Part shown: positions 1-5,088 of the stretch, piece after piece
Layout: the number at the start of each line of letters is the position of its first letter
How positions within the stretch are numbered: position 1 is the first letter of the stretch
Assembly: GCA_964244695.1 (NCBI GenBank)
Contig: CAXTJZ010000128.1
Span: forward strand, 1-11,171
Origin: BOG-908 sp964244695
GTDB taxonomy: Bacteria > Pseudomonadota > Alphaproteobacteria > Acetobacterales > Acetobacteraceae
Direction of reading: 5' to 3'
Length of the DNA: 11,171 nt
Translations under genes and position numbers: made by a program
Notes under the pieces: model-generated
Seen by the model: the letters and a program-made list of their open reading frames with translations, nothing else
Told to the model about the DNA's origin: nothing
Databases searched by the model: none

Positions 1-17
1 GAAGGAAGGAAGGAAGG
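1..17. repeat. GGAA/GAAG tetranucleotide run
   Basis: The window opens with about four tandem GAAG units directly outside the palindrome core. Most other copies carry only one or two units (AAGGAAGG). Slippage at this end is the simplest explanation. Confidence 0.7.
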
Positions 18-167
18 CCTTCTTTTTTGAAAAAAAGAAGCAAAAAACTTTTGCTTCCTCGCATTTGCAACGTGGCGGCTGTTTCACGACATGCCGAAGC
101 AGCGGAACAGCGCAGTAGCAAAAGTTTTTTGCTTCTTTTTTTCAAAACAGAAGGCCTTCCTTCCCTT
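1..167. repeat. AT-rich inverted-repeat element, copy 1 (full, at window edge)
   Basis: A left arm (about 6-55) and a right arm (117-about 165) are reverse complements over nearly 50 bp with about one mismatch, separated by a GC-richer loop of about 60 bp. Each arm carries two local hairpins: CTTCTTTTTT/AAAAAAAGAAG around a single G, and GCAAAA/TTTTGC around a 3-nt loop. The outer ends contain AAGGCCTT. The loop holds a nested inverted repeat, GCTGTT (78-83) with AACAGC (106-111). The element may continue left of the window. It is one of six related copies here. No transposase is present. It ends about 53 bp before the Lrp-family gene start. Confidence 0.93.
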
Positions 168-218
168 GCTGGCCGCGCTTATGACCGGAGCCACGCGAGT
201 CCGAGACGCCCAAGCAAC

Positions 219-704
219 ATGAAGCAAGACGCGGCCACCCTCCCCGAAATAGACGCGATAGACCGGCGCATCCTGGCCGAGCTGCAGGCGGACGGCCGGA
301 TGACCAACGTGGAGCTCGCCCGCCGCGCCGGCATCAGCGCGCCGCCCTGTCTGCGCCGCGTGCGCCGGCTGGAGGAGGCCGGCATCATACGCGGCTACCA
401 CGCCGACACCGACCCGCAGCTTCTGGGCTGGGAGGTGACCTTCTTCGTCATCGTCGGGCTGGAGAGCCAGAGGGAGGCGGCGCTGGCCGCCTTCGAGGCA
501 CTGGTAAGCACCTGGCCGGAAGTGCGCGAGTGCCACATGATACGCGGCGGCGGCGACTTCCTGCTGCGTTTGGTGGCGCGGGGCACGGGGGCGGAGAACG
601 AGCTGACCGCGCGCCTGACGGAGGCGGCGGGGGTGGCGCGCATACAGACGCTGCAGACGATACGGACGAGCATGAACCTGGCCGGGGTGCCGATCAGGGT
701 TTAG
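219..704 (+). CDS. Lrp/AsnC family transcriptional regulator
   Basis: The 161-residue product has the usual length and two-domain form of Lrp/AsnC proteins. Residues about 12-60 form the winged helix-turn-helix (IDRRILAELQADGR, then NVELARRAGIS and CLRRVRRLEEAGII). Residues about 72-152 form the RAM ligand-sensing domain, including the GGGDFLLRLVA segment at about 110-120. Proteins of this family form dimers and octamers that bind DNA and often respond to amino acids. The effector and targets cannot be read from the sequence. The frame stays open upstream to 27, but that stretch translates the inverted repeat, so the ATG at 219, where family similarity begins, is preferred; no clear Shine-Dalgarno sequence precedes it. 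The stop is fused to the next repeat arm. Its position before bioB may be chance. Confidence 0.9.
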   Translation: MKQDAATLPEIDAIDRRILAELQADGRMTNVELARRAGISAPPCLRRVRRLEEAGIIRGYHADTDPQLLGWEVTFFVIVGLESQREAALAAFEALVSTWPEVRECHMIRGGGDFLLRLVARGTGAENELTARLTEAAGVARIQTLQTIRTSMNLAGVPIRV

Positions 705-725
705 GCAAGCAAGGCCTTCTTTTTT
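703..725 (+). terminator. Candidate intrinsic terminator of the Lrp-family gene
   Basis: AGGC (703-706) can pair with GCCT (714-717) around a 7-nt loop, followed by TC and a run of six T (720-725). The hairpin overlaps the TAG stop codon and is made by the outer end of the solo repeat arm. The stem is only 4 bp, so its strength is uncertain. Confidence 0.5.
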
Positions 726-752
726 GAAAAAGAAGCAAAAAACTTTTGCTTT
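705..752. repeat. Inverted-repeat element, copy 2 (solo left arm)
   Basis: One arm matching the family consensus is present (AAGGCCTTC, T-run, A-run, GAAGCAAAAAACTTTTGCT), but no matching right arm lies within the usual distance. A short GGCCTTGCC at 767-775 resembles the outer terminus of the missing arm, so this may be an internal deletion derivative. Confidence 0.85.
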
Positions 753-862
753 TTCGCCTGCGTCACGGCCTTGCCTGGTTCTGCCGGCGCGCGGAATTGC
801 ACGGGCGGGAATGCCTGCTTCTCCGGATAGCCGGACCGCGCGTCCTGCGTTAACCTGCCGCC
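753..862. other. bioB leader region
   Basis: These 110 bp between the solo repeat arm and the bioB start are GC-rich. I see no clear Shine-Dalgarno sequence before ATG 863, no BioR-like TTATNNATAA palindrome and no convincing BirA operator. A short GTTAAC palindrome lies at 849-854. How bioB is expressed is not evident. Confidence 0.5.
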
Positions 863-1813
863 ATGAACGCCATCGCCCCCCCGCCCGCCTGGACCGCCGC
901 CAGCGTCCGCGCCCTCATGGACCTGCCTTTCCCCGAGCTCGTCTTTCAGGCCGCCAGCATCCACCGCGCGCATCACGAGCCCACGCGCGTGCAGATCAGC
1001 ACCCTCCTCTCGATCAAGACCGGCGGTTGCCCGGAGGACTGCGCCTACTGCCCACAAAGCGCGTCCTACGAAGCAGGCGTGCCGGCCAGCAAGCTGATGG
1101 ATGTGGACGCCGTGCTGGCCGAGGCCCGTGCCGCCAAGGAAGCCGGCGCGTCACGCTTCTGCATGGGCGCTGCCTGGCGCTCGCCGAAGGACCGCGACCT
1201 CGACGCCGTCTGCGCCATGGTGGAAGGCGTACGCGCGCTCGGCCTTGAAAGCTGCGTCACCCTCGGCATGCTCACCGCCCCGCAAGCCGGCCGCCTGCGG
1301 GACGCCGGGCTGGACTACTACAACCACAACCTCGACACCTCGCCCGAGCATTACGGCGCGATCATCACCACCCGCACCTACCAGGACCGGCTGGACACGC
1401 TGGGCCACGTGCGCGACGCCGGGATCAACGTCTGCTGCGGCGGCATCGTCGGCATGGGCGAGGATGCCTCCGACCGCGCCGGCCTGATCGCAGCGCTGGC
1501 CAGCCTGCCGAAAGCGCCGGAATCGGTGCCGATTAACGCGCTCGTGCGGGTGGAAGGCACGCCATTGGCGCAATCCGAGCCGATAGACGCGATCGACTTC
1601 GTGCGCGTAGTGGCCGCCGCGCGAATCACCATGCCTTCATCCTACGTGCGGCTGTCCGCGGGGCGCGAGGCGATGAGCGACGAGGCACAGGCTTTGTGTT
1701 TCCTGGCTGGCGCCAACTCGATCTTTTACGGGCCGCGCTTGCTGACGACGGTTAACCCGGCGGCTGAGCGGGATAGGGTGTTGCTGGATCGGCTGGGGAT
1801 GACGGCGAAGTAA
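863..1813 (+). CDS. bioB: Biotin synthase (radical SAM)
   Basis: BioB inserts sulfur into dethiobiotin to make biotin in the last step of the pathway, using a radical-SAM 4Fe-4S cluster and a sacrificial 2Fe-2S cluster. The 316-residue product has the radical-SAM motif GGCPEDCAYCPQSA with Cys56, Cys60 and Cys63. The auxiliary-cluster ligands known from E. coli BioB (C97, C128, C188, R260) have counterparts at Cys100 (RFCMGAAWR), Cys131 (CVTLGML), Cys191 (VCCGGIVGMGE) and Arg263 (VRLSAGRE), a constant offset of three. It is shorter than the 346-residue E. coli protein at the C-terminus only. ATG 863 is supported by conserved sequence beginning by about residue 10. It is followed directly by a repeat element and then bioA. 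The other dedicated biotin genes are absent here. Confidence 0.97.
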   Translation: MNAIAPPPAWTAASVRALMDLPFPELVFQAASIHRAHHEPTRVQISTLLSIKTGGCPEDCAYCPQSASYEAGVPASKLMDVDAVLAEARAAKEAGASRFCMGAAWRSPKDRDLDAVCAMVEGVRALGLESCVTLGMLTAPQAGRLRDAGLDYYNHNLDTSPEHYGAIITTRTYQDRLDTLGHVRDAGINVCCGGIVGMGEDASDRAGLIAALASLPKAPESVPINALVRVEGTPLAQSEPIDAIDFVRVVAAARITMPSSYVRLSAGREAMSDEAQALCFLAGANSIFYGPRLLTTVNPAAERDRVLLDRLGMTAK

Positions 1814-1830
1814 GGAAGGCCTTCTTTTTT
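1812..1830 (+). terminator. Candidate intrinsic terminator of bioB
   Basis: AAGG (1812-1815) pairs with CCTT (1820-1823) around an AAGG loop, then C and six T (1825-1830). It begins inside the TAA stop codon of bioB and is the outer end of repeat copy 3. If it works, bioA is not simply co-transcribed with bioB. Confidence 0.5.
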
Positions 1831-1950
1831 GAAAAAAAGAAGCAAAAAACTTTTGCTCCCCGGCATCTGCGGCATCCGGGTGCTTCAGGACATACACGGA
1901 CAACTGCCACATCGTCAGGACAAGAGTTTTTTGCTTCTTTTTTGCAAAAA

Positions 1951-1956
1951 AGAAGG
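1951..1956 (+). promoter_or_regulatory. Shine-Dalgarno sequence of bioA supplied by the repeat
   Basis: AGAAGG lies 6 nt before the TTG at 1963 and is part of the conserved right arm of repeat copy 3. The same bases can pair in the element's local hairpin and in its long arm-arm stem, so access for ribosomes could depend on RNA folding. Confidence 0.55.
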
Positions 1957-1962
1957 CCTTTC

Positions 1963-3207
1963 TTGCTGACCAACCTATGGCGTCCCTACACGCAAATGCA
2001 GGACGCGCCCCCACCGCTGCGCGCCCACAGCACCCAAGGCTGCACCATCACGCTGGAGGACGGCCGCACGCTGATCGACGGCGTCGCCTCCTGGTGGACC
2101 GCCTGCCACGGCTACAACCACCCGCATATTGCGCAAGCCGTGCGTGACCAGCTCGCACGCATGCCACATGTTATGTTCGGCGGCCTGACCCATGAGCCGG
2201 CCGAGCGTCTCGCAGCGCGCCTGGCCGCCTTACTCCCCGGCGACCTGAACCACGTGTTCTTCGCCGATAGCGGCTCGGTGGCCGTGGAGGTGGCCATGAA
2301 GATGGCCGCGCAATACTGGCTGAACCGCGGCGTGCGCACGCGGCGGCGCTTCCTCGCCTTCCGTGGCGGCTATCATGGGGACACCTTTGCCACCATGGCG
2401 GTGTGCGATCCCGAAGAAGGCATGCACGCGTTGTTTTCCGGCCTGTTGGCCGAGCACGCGATACTCGATCTGCCCTGCGACGAGGAGAGCACGGCGGCGT
2501 TCGACGACTTCCTGGAGCGCAACGCCCCTACCCTGGCCGGCATACTTGTTGAACCGCTGGTGCAGGGTGCGGGCGGCATGGTGTTCCATGATGCCGCCAT
2601 TTTGCGCCACCTCCGCCGCGCCGCGGACGTGTATGGCCTGCCCTTGATCTTCGACGAGATATTCACCGGGTTCGGCCGCACAGGCGCCATGTTCGCCTGC
2701 GAGGCCGCAGGCGTGGTGCCGGACATCATCACGCTGTCCAAGGCGCTCACCGGCGGCACCATGGCGCTGTCGGCGGCCGTGGCGCGCACCCACATCTTCG
2801 CGGCGTTCCTGTCCGGCGATCCCTCGCACGCGCTGATGCACGGGCCAACCTACATGGCAAACCCGCTGGCCTGTGCGGCGGCTTCGGCATCGCTGGACCT
2901 GTTCGAGACGGAGCCGCGCCTGTCGCAGGTGGCCGCGATAAGCGGGCAGATGCGCCAGAAGCTTGCCGCTTGCGCGAGCTTGCCTTGCGTACGTGACGTG
3001 CGAGTGTGCGGGGCGATCGGCGTTGTTCAGCTCAAGCGTGCGGACAATCTGGATGCACTTAAGGCCGCTCTTGTTTCGCAGGGTGTCTGGGTGCGGCCGT
3101 TCCGTGATGTTGTCTACCTGACGCCGGCTTTCACGATCACGCCTGGTGAGTTGAACACGCTGACCGGCGCGATATGTCGCGTCCTGGAGGCCAGTCGTAG
3201 CACATGA
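1963..3207 (+). CDS. bioA: Adenosylmethionine-8-amino-7-oxononanoate aminotransferase
   Basis: BioA transfers the amino group of S-adenosylmethionine to 7-keto-8-aminopelargonate (KAPA), giving 7,8-diaminopelargonate. It is a fold-type I PLP enzyme. Numbering from TTG 1963 (414 residues): Tyr9 in LWRPYTQM and Trp44-Trp45 in SWWTACHGYNHP match the substrate pocket of E. coli BioA; GGYHGDT holds Tyr137; FDEIFTGFGRTG holds Asp231, which contacts the PLP nitrogen; Lys260 in TLSKALTGG is the Schiff-base lysine; VRPFRDVVYLTP is the C-terminal substrate region. The conserved N-terminus starts before the first in-frame ATG (residue 12), so a non-ATG start is needed. TTG 1963 has a well-spaced AGAAGG. 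A TTG at 1942, inside the repeat, is less likely. The stop overlaps the next gene by ATGA. Confidence 0.93.
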   Translation: MLTNLWRPYTQMQDAPPPLRAHSTQGCTITLEDGRTLIDGVASWWTACHGYNHPHIAQAVRDQLARMPHVMFGGLTHEPAERLAARLAALLPGDLNHVFFADSGSVAVEVAMKMAAQYWLNRGVRTRRRFLAFRGGYHGDTFATMAVCDPEEGMHALFSGLLAEHAILDLPCDEESTAAFDDFLERNAPTLAGILVEPLVQGAGGMVFHDAAILRHLRRAADVYGLPLIFDEIFTGFGRTGAMFACEAAGVVPDIITLSKALTGGTMALSAAVARTHIFAAFLSGDPSHALMHGPTYMANPLACAAASASLDLFETEPRLSQVAAISGQMRQKLAACASLPCVRDVRVCGAIGVVQLKRADNLDALKAALVSQGVWVRPFRDVVYLTPAFTITPGELNTLTGAICRVLEASRST

Positions 3208-3437
3208 ACTACATCGAATCCGGCAAGCGGCCGCGACGCTACCTGATCGCAATAGCCGCCACCCTGGCCATCAACGGCTGGCTGATCTACGCGCTGCTCC
3301 ACGGCAACATCTACCCGTTCGCCGCACCCGAGCACCTTATACGCGTCCGCATCTATCCCGACGCAAAGACGACAAAGCCCGATCACGCCCCGCCGGCAAC
3401 GCATCCCGCAGTGGCGCCCGGCCCGGATCGGCATTAG
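3204..3437 (+). CDS. Small single-helix membrane protein, function unknown
   Basis: The 77-residue product has a basic N-terminus (GKRPRRY), one membrane segment at about residues 13-33 (hydrophobic LIAIAATLAINGWLIYALL), and a proline-rich tail (APPATHPAVAPGPD). The predicted topology is N-in with a short periplasmic tail. This resembles the anchor and proline-rich start of TonB-type proteins, but there is no TonB C-terminal domain, so it could be a TonB-like remnant or an unrelated small protein. Its ATG overlaps the bioA stop codon (ATGA), and GGAGG lies at 3186-3190, 13 nt upstream, so translation is probably coupled to bioA. I do not recognise the family. Confidence 0.65.
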   Translation: MNYIESGKRPRRYLIAIAATLAINGWLIYALLHGNIYPFAAPEHLIRVRIYPDAKTTKPDHAPPATHPAVAPGPDRH

Positions 3438-3467
3438 ACACTTGCGCCACGCGTCCGTGAAGACAAC

Positions 3468-3495
3468 TTGCCTTCCACGCCGTGTTTTCCACAAT
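3468..3495 (+). promoter_or_regulatory. Candidate sigma-70-type promoter for paoABC
   Basis: TTGCCT (3468-3473) and CACAAT (3490-3495) are separated by 16 bp and lie 23 bp before the paoA start. Both boxes are imperfect. The gap between the small membrane-protein gene and paoA is only 81 bp, so read-through from bioA is also possible. Confidence 0.3.
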
Positions 3496-3518
3496 CCGGC
3501 CCATGACAGGACACGCAC

Positions 3519-4094
3519 ATGACGCCCCCGATCACGCGACGAGACCTGATCGGCACCTCCGCCGCGATCGCCGCACTGCCAATACCAAGCCTCGCTACCG
3601 ATGCGCCGCGTCCTTCCACCGCGGGCCTCGTGCCCGTCCAGCTCACCATCAACGGCACCCAACACGCGCTTACCATCGACCAGCGTACCTCACTGCTGGA
3701 TGCGCTACGCGAATACGCCGACCTGACAGGCACGAAGAAGGGTTGTGACCACGGAAGCTGCGGCGCCTGCACCGTGCACGTGGACGGCAAGCGCGTGCTC
3801 TCCTGTCTCATCCTGGCCACCCGTGTGCAAGGCAAGCAGGTCACCACCATCGAGGGCTTGGCGCAGGGCGATACGCTGCATCCCATGCAGGCCGCGTTCC
3901 TCGAGCATGACGGTTACCAGTGTGGCTACTGCACGCCGGGACAGATCATGTCCGCTGTCGCCTGCGTGCAGGAAGGCCATGCCGGGTCGGAGGGTGAGAT
4001 TGCCGAGTGGATGAGCGGCAATCTCTGCCGCTGCGGCGCTTACAACAACATACGCGCCGCCATACAGGACGCGTCGCGCGCGAAGAGGGCCTGA
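3519..4094 (+). CDS. paoA: Periplasmic aldehyde oxidoreductase, 2Fe-2S subunit (PaoA-like)
   Basis: This is the small electron-transfer subunit of a xanthine-dehydrogenase-family enzyme of the E. coli PaoABC (YagTSR) type. The N-terminus has a twin-arginine signal (TRRDLIG, Arg7-Arg8, then a short alanine-rich segment to about residue 26), so the folded complex is probably exported by Tat. The ferredoxin-like domain has Cys76, Cys81, Cys84 and Cys96 (GCDHGSCGACTVHVDG ... SC). The second 2Fe-2S domain has Cys135, Cys138, Cys170 and Cys172 (QCGYCTPGQ ... NLCRCGAY). All eight ligands are present in 191 residues. A TGA just upstream in frame excludes a longer protein. The stop lies 3 nt before the FAD-subunit start. 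Confidence 0.93.
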   Translation: MTPPITRRDLIGTSAAIAALPIPSLATDAPRPSTAGLVPVQLTINGTQHALTIDQRTSLLDALREYADLTGTKKGCDHGSCGACTVHVDGKRVLSCLILATRVQGKQVTTIEGLAQGDTLHPMQAAFLEHDGYQCGYCTPGQIMSAVACVQEGHAGSEGEIAEWMSGNLCRCGAYNNIRAAIQDASRAKRA

Positions 4095-4097
4095 TAC

Positions 4098-5075
4098 ATG
4101 CAGGAATTTTCGCTTCAGTCGCCAGGCGATTTGGCGGCTGCCGGCAAGCTGGCCGCCCAGCCGCATGCCAGTTTCATCGCCGGCGGCACGGACCTGATGC
4201 AGTTGTGGAAGAACAACGTCACACCCGCCGCTCTCGTCGTCGATCTCGACGGCATCAGCCAACTGCGCGGCATCACCGCGGACCAGCAGGGTCTGCGCAT
4301 CGGCGCGCTGAGCACGATGGCCGAAGTCGCCGACCATCCTGGCGTACGAGAGCAGGCGCCGGCTTTGAGCCAGGCCCTTCTCGCTGCCGCCTCGCCGCAG
4401 ATACGCAACATGGGAACCGTGGGCGGCAACCTGCTGCAACGCACGCGCTGCTTCTACTTCCGCGATGTGGGCTTCGCCTGCAACAAGCGTGCGCCAGGCT
4501 CCGGCTGCCCGGCCATCGCCGGTGAGAACCGTGAACTCGCGATCTTCGGTGGATCGGAACACTGCATCGCCACGCATCCATCGGATTTCCCCGTGGCCTT
4601 GATGGCGGCGCGCGGCGCTGTCGAAATCGCCGGCACGGACCGCGAAACCCGTCGCATCGACTTGTTTGACTTCTATCGGTTGCCCGGCAGCACACCGCAA
4701 CTGGACACGGTCTTGCGCCCTGGTGACGTCATTACCGCCATACTGGTCCCCGCCTCGCCGGCCAACACGCGTGCCACCTACGTGAAGGTTCGCGACAGGC
4801 AGAGCTACGCCTACGCCCTTGCCTCTGTCGCCTGCGGGCTCGACGTGCAAGGCGGCACGATACGCGACGCTCGTTTGGCCGCCGGCGGGGTGGGCACACG
4901 GCCGTGGCGTCTGGATGCCGTGGAGAATGCCTTGCGCGGCAAACCTGCCAGCGCGGCAACCTTCGCCGAAGCCGCAAAGCACGCCGCCGACGGCGCACAC
5001 GCGCAAAGCCAGAACGGGTTCAAGATCGCGCTGCTGCAGAACACGGTCCGCCGTGCCCTGCAAGAAGTCGCCTGA
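4098..5075 (+). CDS. paoB: Periplasmic aldehyde oxidoreductase, FAD-binding subunit (PaoB-like)
   Basis: This middle subunit carries FAD between the iron-sulfur and molybdenum subunits. In 325 residues it shows the FAD-binding segments FIAGGTDL (about 26-33) and SPQIRNMGTVGGNLLQ (about 99-114), as in the CO-dehydrogenase/xanthine-dehydrogenase flavoprotein family. A cysteine-bearing insert follows: Cys118 (RTRC), Cys128, Cys137 and Cys156. PaoB of E. coli is known to hold an extra 4Fe-4S cluster in such an insert, so these four cysteines probably bind one here. It has no signal peptide of its own and would be exported with the Tat-targeted subunit. GAAGAGGG at 4082-4089 is the ribosome binding site. 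Its stop overlaps the ribosome binding site of the next gene. Confidence 0.93.
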   Translation: MQEFSLQSPGDLAAAGKLAAQPHASFIAGGTDLMQLWKNNVTPAALVVDLDGISQLRGITADQQGLRIGALSTMAEVADHPGVREQAPALSQALLAAASPQIRNMGTVGGNLLQRTRCFYFRDVGFACNKRAPGSGCPAIAGENRELAIFGGSEHCIATHPSDFPVALMAARGAVEIAGTDRETRRIDLFDFYRLPGSTPQLDTVLRPGDVITAILVPASPANTRATYVKVRDRQSYAYALASVACGLDVQGGTIRDARLAAGGVGTRPWRLDAVENALRGKPASAATFAEAAKHAADGAHAQSQNGFKIALLQNTVRRALQEVA

Positions 5076-5079
5076 AGGA
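5074..5079 (+). promoter_or_regulatory. Shine-Dalgarno sequence that fixes the paoC start
   Basis: GAAGGA lies 9 nt before ATG 5089 and overlaps the paoB stop codon. It decides for this start over the open frame that runs back to 4819 inside paoB. Confidence 0.75.
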
Positions 5080-5088
5080 TACAGCATC

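Larger units (their letters stand above)
1812..1965. repeat. Inverted-repeat element, copy 3 (bioB-bioA spacer)
   Basis: Arms 1812-1856 and about 1921-1965 are near-perfect reverse complements, with a loop of about 65 bp. The copy fills the whole spacer: the left end overlaps the bioB stop codon, and the right end overlaps the probable bioA TTG start. The right arm contains GCAAAAAAGAAGG in place of the usual TCAAAAAAGAAGG. Confidence 0.93.

Noticed and set aside
27..218. N-terminal extension of the Lrp-family protein from ATG 27
   Set aside because: It translates the inverted repeat, and family similarity begins only after ATG 219.
753..862. BioR or BirA operator before bioB
   Set aside because: I looked for a TTATNNATAA-type palindrome and a BirA-type site and found none.
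1942..1962. TTG 1942 as the bioA start
   Set aside because: It gives seven repeat-encoded residues before the conserved region and lacks a spaced Shine-Dalgarno sequence, while TTG 1963 has one. It is not fully excluded.
4819..5088. 90-codon upstream extension of the molybdopterin subunit
   Set aside because: It overlaps paoB in another frame. ATG 5089 has a good ribosome binding site and gives the family length of 731 residues.
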